Position numbers and translations under genes: made by a program | Part shown: positions 41,298 to 48,975 of the stretch, one piece after another | Layout of the letters: each line of letters starts with the position of its first letter | Numbering within the stretch: the stretch's first letter is position 1 | The notes under the pieces: model-generated | Told to the model about the DNA's origin: nothing | The model's database searches: none | Seen by the model: only the letters and a program-made list of their open reading frames with translations | NCBI GenBank assembly: GCA_964533785.1 | Contig: CAZHNG010000006.1 | Location: forward strand, 1 to 49,422 | Length of the DNA: 49,422 bases | Source: JANQRV01 sp964533785 | GTDB lineage: Bacteria; Bacteroidota; Bacteroidia; Chitinophagales; Saprospiraceae | Direction of reading: 5' to 3'

Positions 41298-41765
41298 ATG
41301 AAAGAAGATTTGGAATTCATTCAACAAGCGATACAATTAGCCAAAACCGGTATGCAACAAGGGTCCGGCGGCCCATTTGGTGCCGTGATCGTCAAAGACG
41401 GGAAAATTATCGGCCAAAGCTATAATAAAGTCTACGAGGCCATTGACCCAACCGCACACGCCGAAATTGCAGCCATCCGCGATGCTTGCCAAAACATTGA
41501 AAGCCGCAATTTGTCTGGCTCCACCTTATATTCTTCTTGTGAACCCTGCCCCATGTGTTTTAGTGCCATCTACTTTGCCGGTATTGAAAGGGTAGTTTAT
41601 GCTGCCAGCCACAAGGATGCCGGTGAAATAGCAGGTTTTGGTATGGATAAGCTGTATTATGAGTTGAACCAACCCTTGAACAACAGAACTATTCCCCACC
41701 AACAACAAGAGAGAGAAAGCGGACTGGATGTATTTCACGAGTGGAATGTATTGAGGTTGAGATAA
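41298..41765 (+). CDS. Guanine deaminase/nucleoside deaminase (CDA superfamily)
   Basis: 155 residues. The zinc site is HAE (His54, Glu56) and PCPMC (Cys84, Cys87), the family motif. The sequence resembles B. subtilis GuaD along its length (GGPFGAVIVKDG, PTAHAEIAAIR, TLYSSCEPCPMCFSAIYFAGI, late DKLYYELNQPLNNRTIP), so guanine to xanthine is the most likely reaction; tRNA adenosine deaminase is less likely. The truncated NTF2-like reading begins within 10 nt of its stop. The nucleoside hydrolases about 10 kb away fit a purine salvage theme, but no operon links them. Confidence 0.85.
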   Translation: MKEDLEFIQQAIQLAKTGMQQGSGGPFGAVIVKDGKIIGQSYNKVYEAIDPTAHAEIAAIRDACQNIESRNLSGSTLYSSCEPCPMCFSAIYFAGIERVVYAASHKDAGEIAGFGMDKLYYELNQPLNNRTIPHQQQERESGLDVFHEWNVLRLR

Positions 41766-41853
41766 AGGTTAAGAGAATTCAACCTTTTTAGCAATCCTTT
41801 TATTTTCTCTTTCCAACACTTATGCGCAAGATGAAACTGCCATTTGGGCCACC

Positions 41854-42228
41854 ATGGAAAAAGCAATCGATAGCTTTTATGCTTATGATGCTGCTGGTTT
41901 CGCCGCCAATTTTACGGAAGACGGTATTTTGATCAATCCATTAGGTATGATGTTTACCGGCCCTGCCATGATCCAAGCTGTACACGAAGAAGTCTTTCAA
42001 TCGTGGGGTGAAGCGCCTACAAACATTCAGCACAATCAGACAAATAAGATGTTCAGAACACTGTGCGAAGATTTGGTACAATTAAGTTTTACGCATGAGT
42101 CCAAAGGCAATCCTAGTGCGGGAGAAGGGCAAATGACTTTCGCGTTACTATTTTCAAAGGAAAATGGAGAATGGTTGATCAAAAGCGCTCAGCTTACCCC
42201 GGTAATACCTGTTCCGCAAGGCAATTAG
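41854..42228 (+). CDS. NTF2-like/DUF4440 protein with a signal peptide lacking a start codon
   Basis: The domain (MEKAIDSFYAYDAAGFAANFTEDGILINP...) is a small NTF2-like fold of about 120 residues, usual length for the family. Upstream of ATG 41854 the same frame is open back to 41773 and encodes a typical signal peptide (FLAILLLFSLSNTYAQDETAIWATM), but no ATG, GTG or TTG opens it; a stop TAA is at 41770-41772. One extra base in the T run at 41783-41788 would join an upstream reading KVKRIQPFLAIL. The gene may therefore be damaged or contain an assembly indel. Without the signal it would be cytosolic. Function unknown. Confidence 0.6.
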   Translation: MEKAIDSFYAYDAAGFAANFTEDGILINPLGMMFTGPAMIQAVHEEVFQSWGEAPTNIQHNQTNKMFRTLCEDLVQLSFTHESKGNPSAGEGQMTFALLFSKENGEWLIKSAQLTPVIPVPQGN

Positions 42229-42272
42229 TAAAATAGGGTAAAGAAAAATTCTTTTTTAAAAATCACTAATCA

Positions 42273-42323
42273 ATAGCTTACTGGAAATATTGGCAAACGA
42301 TCACGGTACTTCCGGTAAGCTAT
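42273..42323 (+). promoter_or_regulatory. 14-bp inverted repeat upstream of cytochrome c
   Basis: ATAGCTTACTGGAA (42273-42286) pairs with TTCCGGTAAGCTAT (42310-42323) with one G-T mismatch across a 23-nt loop, ending 28 nt before the cytochrome start. It could be a leader hairpin, a terminator without T tract, or an operator. Nothing identifies the factor. Confidence 0.4.
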
Positions 42324-42350
42324 CACCAACTTAAACAAAATGAAATAAGC

Positions 42351-43019
42351 ATGAAAAAGTTATTGAAAATATTAGGTGCAATACTTGCAAGTTTGACATT
42401 GATTGTCGCTGCCTTAGTTTTGTACATCAATTTTAAAAGCTTGCCGACTTATGAAAATCACGCTCCTGACCTAACCGTTAAACTTGACAGTTCTAGTATT
42501 GCTGAAGGGCAAAAGATCGCTACCATGCTGTGCGCCCATTGCCATAGTTCAAAGGATGGCAAACTAGGAGGCGGATTAATGGAAAAATCTGCGCTGGGAG
42601 ATATCTACGCCCCTAACATAACCCAGCATCCAAAATATGGTATCACTGACTACACAGACGGAGAATTAGCGTACCTGCTTCGTACTGGTATAAGGAATAA
42701 TGGTGAATACGCTCCGCCGTGGATGACCAAACTGCCACATCTATCTGATCAAGACATTCATAATATTATTGCATTTCTGCGGTCAGATCATCCCATGGTA
42801 GAAGCTTCTGAAAACAATCCACCGGCAACGGAATATTCATTCCTGGGAAAGTTCTTATTGACTATAGGCATTGCCCAACCCCTACCCTACCCTAATAAAG
42901 AGATCAAAGCCCCATCCCCGCAAAACAAAGTAGCTTTTGGTAAATATTTAGCAGTTGCAAAATACGATTGCTTTCGAAAAGTTTCAAGAAAGTTCATGGC
43001 ATCATGCCGAGTGAAGTGA
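42351..43019 (+). CDS. Membrane-anchored c-type cytochrome, truncated
   Basis: 222 residues. N-terminal anchor (LLKILGAILASLTLIVAALVLYI), then one heme site C-A-H-C-H (61-65) and distal Met candidates (LMEKS; YAPPWMTK). Full-length relatives carry a second heme domain that begins like the GKYLAVAKYDCF seen here; in them CxxCH follows, but this frame instead continues FRKVSRKFMASCRVK and stops. A different frame then reads FKKVHGIMPSEVKAA. The gene therefore appears truncated in its second heme domain by a frameshift or a deletion junction. The first heme domain may still work in electron transfer. Confidence 0.75.
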   Translation: MKKLLKILGAILASLTLIVAALVLYINFKSLPTYENHAPDLTVKLDSSSIAEGQKIATMLCAHCHSSKDGKLGGGLMEKSALGDIYAPNITQHPKYGITDYTDGELAYLLRTGIRNNGEYAPPWMTKLPHLSDQDIHNIIAFLRSDHPMVEASENNPPATEYSFLGKFLLTIGIAQPLPYPNKEIKAPSPQNKVAFGKYLAVAKYDCFRKVSRKFMASCRVK

Positions 43020-43285
43020 AGGCTGCAACAGGCCAATAAATATCCGCCAGGAAATCTTTCAGACCAAAAAAAGCGCCAGGAAAAATCCCAACGCCCCATT
43101 TATTAACTATGCTTATTAATAGACAACAAGGAAACTAACAAACGAATAAATGGTTTTATACTTTCTGGCCTGAATATTCATATTAATGTAAAATACAAGA
43201 GTTTAATTGTCAAGCTTTATTTCGAAAGATCGAACAATCTCCTTCCCTATTAGTTTCAATAGCATTATTTGATAAAACCACAATC
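43020..43285. other. Decayed sequence after the truncated cytochrome
   Basis: Short open stretches in changing frames suggest gene debris up to about 43110, followed by AT-rich DNA that must hold the promoter of the FKBP gene. No credible complete gene. Confidence 0.35.
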
Positions 43286-43783
43286 ATGCAAGTCGAAGCG
43301 CAAAGAATAGTCACTATTTCCTACGAATTGAGAGATGGCAATGCTGAAGGGCCTTTATTAGAAAGAATGGACGCTAATTATCCTTTTAAGTTCTATTTCG
43401 GTGCCGGAAAATTACTCCCTGCATTTGAAAAGAACCTCGAAGGACTCTCAGAAGGTCAATCTTTTAGCTTCATCTTGCTGCCAGGTGATGCCTATGGCAT
43501 GGTAAAGCCAGATAATATCGTCAATATTCCTAAACAGAACATAGAAAATTTAGGAGAAAATTATCTTACCAAAGGAAACTATATTAGCCTTACAGACGAT
43601 AATGGCCAACAATTCAACGGCAGGATATTATCGTGGAATGATGAAAGTGTAAGAGTAGATTTTAATCACGCCATGGCGGGAAAAACCCTACATTTTTCTG
43701 GTGTGATCCTCAATGTCAGAGAGGCTACCGTAGATGAACACATCCGAAAAAGTTATTTGGAGGAAGATGGATTGCGTAAGTAA
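43286..43783 (+). CDS. FKBP-type peptidyl-prolyl isomerase, SlyD-like
   Basis: 165 residues. SlyD-type FKBP: VTISYELRDG...GPLLERM, FYFGAGKLLPAFEKNLEGL, the insert-in-flap region (about 70-125, with NYLTKGNYISLTDDNGQ), and VDFNHAMAGKTLHFSGVILNVREAT. Activity: cis/trans isomerisation of Xaa-Pro bonds and chaperoning; no metal-binding His/Cys tail is present, unlike E. coli SlyD. No signal peptide, so cytosolic. Confidence 0.92.
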   Translation: MQVEAQRIVTISYELRDGNAEGPLLERMDANYPFKFYFGAGKLLPAFEKNLEGLSEGQSFSFILLPGDAYGMVKPDNIVNIPKQNIENLGENYLTKGNYISLTDDNGQQFNGRILSWNDESVRVDFNHAMAGKTLHFSGVILNVREATVDEHIRKSYLEEDGLRK

Positions 43784-44120
43784 TCATTACAAAGATGCCC
43801 GCTGCAAGATTTTAGACGCCAGACTTCATATTGCTAGGACCCCTAATTTGTGTAATTTGTTATTCGGCGGAGCTGATATTCGTGATAAATATGTCCCATT
43901 CATACAATAGTTGTCTTATTCGTGCATTCGTGGCTACTAAAATAAAAGCTTTAACCGTAGAATTGAAACAATATGCTGTAGCCAAAATAGCTGTCAATAA
44001 AGTCATTTTAGGCTATTTTAACATATTATATAAAATTGTTGTCCAATTTTGAAACGCCAGTCCTGCGACCGGATGAATGTATAAGTACGATTTATGGCAT
44101 TGCCCGTGCATTTCATTTAC
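43784..44120. other. Gene-free spacer with a decayed repeat word
   Basis: 337 bases. TCGTGCATTCGTGGCT (about 43919-43934) is a degenerate form of the CCGTGCATCCGTGGC repeat at 14.4-15.2 kb. AGCCAAAATAGCTG and TTAGGCTATTTT form a weak palindrome nearby. A 73-codon open frame here has no gene-like features. Confidence 0.45.
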
Positions 44121-45989
44121 TTACCACTTTTTCAATTTCATTTTTTTTAGCTTTTGTTCCAGTTGAATAACCTGAGAAGGGAAAAGCGCCACAAGCAAAG
44201 TTTGCTTTTCATTTGGCTTTAATTCTACCTCGAAGCCAATCATTTTAGTATCGGGATTACGTAATTCAAAATCATTGGGAGGAGTCGTGGAGAAGATTGC
44301 AAGCTCAGTACGGGTTGGTTGTATCACTTTAAAAATTAAAGTTTGACCATCTTTTTGAATACGGGCAGTTTGTCTATCGACGATATCAACGGAGTCATGA
44401 GTGACCATTGCCCATCTTACCGCAGAGGGTTGATCTACATTTTGAATTTCATCTCTTATTAGCAAATAATCCTGATTAACCAAGGCCATCCCCCGTTTTG
44501 CTTTTTGTAATTGACCTTCGTAAGGAGCAGACAAGTCCAGGACAGCATGCTTGAAATCCTCGCGATCTGAGTGACGGATAATTTCCCCATAACCATCGAC
44601 CTTTTGTAACCGATCATTCACCACCAAAGTATTGTGCGAAAGATTATTGTAGCGAAAGATCGTCCATCTTTCAGCATCTTGAGTTTTCCCCCAAATATTC
44701 ATGCCTAACTTTTCCAGTTCATGATAAGGATGACTCCCGAGATCCATTGCCCACCTCACGCCGTTAGCGTCAAAAACAAAGGTTCCAATATCCATGTGTC
44801 CGTGATTAGCATTGCCTCTTCCTCCTTTTACACCAAAAAACCGAGCCTGGTCATCCCACCCGCTACGATGTAAACTCACCGGTGTAATACCTTTACCTGT
44901 CCAATCTAATTGTGCGGGAACAGGAAACGAAAAGGAATCAAAACCGGCTAGCCAAATTAATACTAATGGAAACAAACGGTCTCCCGAACCTTCAGCCTTG
45001 ACGATCTCTTTGCCCGCTATCAAATCATCAATAAAAGAAATCTGATGGTATAGCAGCGAAGGCTGCTTTAAGGTCTTGGCGTACCAATACAGCGGCGGAG
45101 TAAACCCTTTTCCTAAACCGTTATCTGCGTAGTTAAAATAACCAGCCGGCCCATAGACGTGTAAATTATAAGCTCCACTTTTCATGAAGCCTTCACTCGC
45201 CGGATAGTTTTCTTTTCCCTCAATTTTCCAGACCGTTTCATAAAAAACGGTATGAAACATGGTTCCGTACACCCAGTAGCCGGCACCTTCCGGGTACGCA
45301 CCGTCGGGGTCGTATACTTTTTCAGGTATTCTCAATTGTTTTTTGGCTCTTTCGATTAAATAAGCCGCCGTATCAGAATAAGATTCATAAACCGCCCAGG
45401 CTCCCAGGCTAATGCCCGTATTGCATACCTGATTCCAGTTGTTATCCGTCGTTAACCACCACTGGTCTTCGGGCATGGCCGGACGCAGCCCCTTTTCAAT
45501 AATGGCTTGTTCAATGCGCTTTTTATCGTTTGCACCCAAAGCATGATAAAGCCAATCATACCCTATTGCCAGGGCCATTGTCATTTCTCCAACGTCCAAG
45601 AAATGACTGGGATTCCAATCCTGGAAAGCGGCCGCTGCCAACATCTCTTCTTTTGTCTTTTCAAGATATTTGGGTTCTCCCGTCATCCGATAGGCATATG
45701 CTAATAAGCTCACCCGCTTCAAACAAGTTCGTGAAACGCCCAGCAATCGACGTCCGACCTTATCGTATCGTACAGGCTTTAATCTAACCATTTGATCCGC
45801 AATAGCGATCGCCTTTTGGTGCAACTGCTTCAATTGAACATTTTTCTCCAAAGCTTTTTGGTATTTAGCCTGGTCCGTTTCGGTCCACAATATCCGCGGA
45901 TGATCTGGTAAAGAAGAACTCGTGGTTTGAGCTTTACTTTGGACGGAAAAAATAAGAAATGCTAAAACGAAACAAATGAAGACTCTCAT
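44121..45989 (-). CDS. Heparinase II/III-like polysaccharide lyase
   Basis: 622 residues from the ATG at 45989, which gives the signal peptide MRVFICFVLAFLIFSVQSKAQ; an ATG at 46046, 4 nt after the sulfatase stop, is the alternative. N-terminal helical toroid (about 60-350: NNWNQVCNTGISLGAWAVYESY, DPDGAYPEGAGYWVYG) and a C-terminal beta-sandwich with the family signature GGRGNANHGHMDIGTFVFDANGVRWAMDLG and NNLSHNTLVVN. Such lyases cleave uronic-acid-containing polysaccharides by beta-elimination. The preceding sulfatase gene points to a sulfated glycan. The substrate is unassigned. Confidence 0.88.
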   Translation of the reverse strand: MRVFICFVLAFLIFSVQSKAQTTSSSLPDHPRILWTETDQAKYQKALEKNVQLKQLHQKAIAIADQMVRLKPVRYDKVGRRLLGVSRTCLKRVSLLAYAYRMTGEPKYLEKTKEEMLAAAAFQDWNPSHFLDVGEMTMALAIGYDWLYHALGANDKKRIEQAIIEKGLRPAMPEDQWWLTTDNNWNQVCNTGISLGAWAVYESYSDTAAYLIERAKKQLRIPEKVYDPDGAYPEGAGYWVYGTMFHTVFYETVWKIEGKENYPASEGFMKSGAYNLHVYGPAGYFNYADNGLGKGFTPPLYWYAKTLKQPSLLYHQISFIDDLIAGKEIVKAEGSGDRLFPLVLIWLAGFDSFSFPVPAQLDWTGKGITPVSLHRSGWDDQARFFGVKGGRGNANHGHMDIGTFVFDANGVRWAMDLGSHPYHELEKLGMNIWGKTQDAERWTIFRYNNLSHNTLVVNDRLQKVDGYGEIIRHSDREDFKHAVLDLSAPYEGQLQKAKRGMALVNQDYLLIRDEIQNVDQPSAVRWAMVTHDSVDIVDRQTARIQKDGQTLIFKVIQPTRTELAIFSTTPPNDFELRNPDTKMIGFEVELKPNEKQTLLVALFPSQVIQLEQKLKKMKLKKW

Positions 45990-46050
45990 AATGAATTTGT
46001 GGTTAAGGTTATTCAATTTGATGGTAGAAACAGTCGCCTTCTTCATCACA

Positions 46051-47640
46051 TTATTTTTCACTCCCGGTTTCAACTCCAACTTTTTCAGCCCATTCCTGCC
46101 ATTCTTGTAACAATGCTTCCGCTTTTTCTTTCTCCTCGTCCACCCGGTCATTCAGTTCAGTAGGATCTTCAGCCAGATCATACAATTCCCATTCCTCTCC
46201 TGCTCCATTGACCAACTTCCAGTTGTCACTGATGATCGCTTTTTTATTAAAATGCTCCCAGGCGAGCTTTCGCGGTATTTGTTCCTGAGCGTTGATTAAC
46301 GGCATCAAATCCATTCCCTGTAATGGTAACAAGTTATTGTCAGGGTAACTCACTCCTGCCAGGTTTAAAAAAGTGGGCATCAGATCTATGATATGCGCAG
46401 TTTGACGAATAACTGTATTTTCCGGTAAACTTCCATTGGGATAATGCATAATAAAGGGTGTCAGCATACCTCCCTGGTGTGTCCAGGCTTTGTAATATCG
46501 AAAAGGCGTATTGGAAGCATTGGCCCAGGGTTCCCGGTATGCTACGTAAGATCCCCGTTCTCCCGGCTTTTTAGTTGGATCATGCAACTTACGACCAGTG
46601 ATGGTTTCCGCACAACCACCATTATCAGAAAGAAAAACGATCAGCGTATTATCGAATTGACCGTTAGCTTTCAGTTGTTCGATAATTTTGCCGATCCCCT
46701 GATCCATCCGGTCGACCATAGCGGCGTAAACGGCCATTCTCAGTGACCAGTCATCCTTATTGTCTACTGTTTCCCAGGCCGGAATGGAGGATGGTCTGGG
46801 CGACACCGCAGGCATCTCTTCGAACAAGCCTATTGCTTCTTGCTTCTGATAGCGCAATTGACGCAAACTATCCCAACCAATATCGTATTTCCCTTCGTAT
46901 TTGGCAATGTCTTCGGGAAGGGCATGAAGCGGCCAGTGGGGGGCCGTATAAGCGACGTAAGCGAAAAAAGGCTTTTCTTGATTTTCTTTATGGTGTTTGC
47001 TGAGTTGTTCGACCATGTAATCAGTCGTAGCATCCGTCATATAAAACCCTTCTTCTGGAGGTTCCCAACGTTGATCATCCTTAACCATAACGCGGTCACG
47101 GGGTTGATCCTTGATGATTTCGTAATAACTACTGGCACCACTGACCAATCCCCAATATTTATCAAACCCTCTTTTTTCCGGCCAGTAAGGCGAAGCTTCT
47201 CCGACGTGCCATTTTCCCGACATATAAGTGCGGTATCCCGCCGGTTTTAAAGCTTCAGCGATCGTCAAACAACTGTCTTCCCTCAAATAGCCCTGGTAAG
47301 GTCCCTTTTCTCGGTTTTGAGCAGGAGTGGATACCATTTTCCCCATACCCACTTGGTGAGGATAAAGGCCGGTTAATAAAGAAGCACGCGTCGGACAACA
47401 ACGAGCTGCGTTATAAAATTGTGTGAATCGCAGCCCCTTTTCCGCTAAAGCATCGAGGTTAGGTGTTTGTATTTCCGAGCCATAGCAACCGATATCGGAA
47501 AAGCCCATATCATCAGCCAAAATCACAAGAATATTTGGCGGGTTCGCATTTGGAATAGGTTGATCCTCCGTTGGCGATGTGCAGGCAGCGAGTGCCAAAA
47601 GGACCAGAAAATGCAAAATGAAAATTAATTTGTTTTTCAT
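46051..47640 (-). CDS. Arylsulfatase-type sulfatase lipoprotein
   Basis: 529 residues. Lipobox LALAAC20. Metal Asp43-Asp44 (NILVILADDMGFSDIGCYG), and the formylglycine motif C81-C-P-T-R85 followed by ASLLTGLYPHQVG. Later SDNGG and the GKWHVG lysine/His block are present. It hydrolyses sulfate esters after a formylglycine-generating enzyme matures Cys81; no such maturase gene is in the window. It is first in an operon with the lyase (62 nt gap to the preferred start), divergent from the LacI regulator gene. This pairing is typical of loci for marine or animal sulfated polysaccharides. Confidence 0.93.
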   Translation of the reverse strand: MKNKLIFILHFLVLLALAACTSPTEDQPIPNANPPNILVILADDMGFSDIGCYGSEIQTPNLDALAEKGLRFTQFYNAARCCPTRASLLTGLYPHQVGMGKMVSTPAQNREKGPYQGYLREDSCLTIAEALKPAGYRTYMSGKWHVGEASPYWPEKRGFDKYWGLVSGASSYYEIIKDQPRDRVMVKDDQRWEPPEEGFYMTDATTDYMVEQLSKHHKENQEKPFFAYVAYTAPHWPLHALPEDIAKYEGKYDIGWDSLRQLRYQKQEAIGLFEEMPAVSPRPSSIPAWETVDNKDDWSLRMAVYAAMVDRMDQGIGKIIEQLKANGQFDNTLIVFLSDNGGCAETITGRKLHDPTKKPGERGSYVAYREPWANASNTPFRYYKAWTHQGGMLTPFIMHYPNGSLPENTVIRQTAHIIDLMPTFLNLAGVSYPDNNLLPLQGMDLMPLINAQEQIPRKLAWEHFNKKAIISDNWKLVNGAGEEWELYDLAEDPTELNDRVDEEKEKAEALLQEWQEWAEKVGVETGSEK

Positions 47641-47877
47641 AATAGGTGTAATTTATTCCAGTCTCCTATGTAATCAACATTGACGCTCCTTGGCTTTAAA
47701 TCCCTTACTTCCAGGTATTCCAGGGTACCCTCATTTGCCAGAGGAACTACTTACGGTAGTAAAACCCCAACAAACCATAATAAAGACAATTATTATGAAC
47801 TTTTCTAAATTTTTATTCTGTCAATATAAATAACCAGCAAATTTTCTTTGAAAAATAAAAAAAGAGTTGTAGCATTG

Positions 47878-47891
47878 TGCAAACGATTGCA
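47878..47891. promoter_or_regulatory. LacI-type operator at the lacI start
   Basis: TGCAAACGATTGCA is a 12-of-14 palindrome around the central CG, the standard LacI-family operator form. It ends 5 nt before the TTG start of the LacI gene, which suggests autoregulation and possibly control of the divergent sulfatase-lyase unit. Confidence 0.7.
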
Positions 47892-47896
47892 TCAAC

Positions 47897-48922
47897 TTGG
47901 GCAAGCATAGAACGACCATACAAGATATCGCCGACGCGCTGGATATTACATCTTCCACCGTGTCCAGAGCATTGAATAACCATCCTGCCATCAGCCAGGC
48001 TACCAAGCTTTTGGTGACTAATAAAGCCAAACAGCTCAATTACCGTCCCAACTACATTGCAGCGGCTCTTAGAAGCGGAAAAAGTAAGATCATTGGGGTC
48101 ATTATTCCCGTGGCGGACCGTGCTTTTTTTAGCGCTGCTATTCGCGGCATTGAAGATGAAGCGGTCAAAAGAGGCTATGGGGTTATTGTTTGCCAAGCCT
48201 ACAATGATATTGAGAAAGAAAAAAGAGCAATAGATACCCTGGTCCGGTCTCAGGTTGATGTCATCATCTCCTCGGTAGCTAAAAGTACTTCGGTTAAACA
48301 GTTCAACCACTATAAAAAAGTGAAAGAAGACGGTATTCCCGTTATTTTCTTCGACCGGATCATCGATGATCTGGAGGTGAACAGTGTGGTGATCGATGAC
48401 TTTCGGGGAGCCTACCTGGCTACCTCACATCTTATCGAGCAAGGCTACCGTAAAATTGCCCACTATGCGGGTGATTTCAGTACCACGATTTATAAAGAAA
48501 GACTTCGGGGTTACAGACAAGCGCTGGAAGATCGGCAAATTGAGGTTAGAGAAAAATACATTCTGGAATGCCCTTCCAATGTTGAGAAAGGCCAAGAGGT
48601 AACGGAAAAATTATTTCAATCTGTGGACCCGCCTGATGCTATTTTTTCCTCCAGCGATTTTGCCGCACTGGGTGCCTTGCAAAAACTCAAAACATTAGGC
48701 ATCGCCGTTCCCGGAAAAGTAGGTATTGTTGGTTTCGCCAATGAACCCTTTAGCTCGTTTATTGAGCCTTCGCTTTCATCCGTTAACCAATTCAGCAGGG
48801 ATCTGGGAAAAATGGCAGCGCAGATATTTTTTGAAGGTGATCAATTGACGACGGCCCCCGCAAGACAGGTTGTGCTGCAGCCCCAACTTATTATCAGGAG
48901 ATCCTCCGCAAGAGTTCCCTGA
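47897..48922 (+). CDS. LacI-family transcriptional regulator
   Basis: 341 residues, TTG start. The helix-turn-helix TIQDIADALDITSSTVSRALNNHPAIS (7-33) and the hinge LNYRPNYIAAALRSGKSKIIGVIIP are typical, with a periplasmic-binding-protein-like sensor domain (about 62-338). The operator-like palindrome TGCAAACGATTGCA lies directly before the gene. It is divergent from the sulfatase-lyase operon, and a second operator-like site lies after it, before the sigma factor gene. It probably senses a sugar or oligosaccharide released from the glycan. The ligand is unknown. Confidence 0.93.
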   Translation: MGKHRTTIQDIADALDITSSTVSRALNNHPAISQATKLLVTNKAKQLNYRPNYIAAALRSGKSKIIGVIIPVADRAFFSAAIRGIEDEAVKRGYGVIVCQAYNDIEKEKRAIDTLVRSQVDVIISSVAKSTSVKQFNHYKKVKEDGIPVIFFDRIIDDLEVNSVVIDDFRGAYLATSHLIEQGYRKIAHYAGDFSTTIYKERLRGYRQALEDRQIEVREKYILECPSNVEKGQEVTEKLFQSVDPPDAIFSSSDFAALGALQKLKTLGIAVPGKVGIVGFANEPFSSFIEPSLSSVNQFSRDLGKMAAQIFFEGDQLTTAPARQVVLQPQLIIRRSSARVP

Positions 48923-48936
48923 TTTTTTTCATTTCA

Positions 48937-48950
48937 AACAATCGATTGCA
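48937..48950. promoter_or_regulatory. Second LacI-type operator, upstream of the sigma factor gene
   Basis: AACAATCGATTGCA contains the perfect palindrome CAATCGATTG and matches 12 of 14 positions of TGCAAwCGwTTGCA. It lies 26 nt before the ATG of the sigma-70 gene, in a position to control it. Confidence 0.6.
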
Positions 48951-48975
48951 CCACAAATATTTGAAACTTAAAATC

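Noticed and set aside
43831..44052. 73-codon plus-strand open frame
   Set aside because: No signal peptide, domain or plausible start context; it runs through a decayed repeat word.
45990..46151. 54-residue N-terminal extension of the heparinase-like lyase
   Set aside because: It lies within the sulfatase gene in another frame and would bury the signal peptide; the ATG at 45989 fits an exported lyase.
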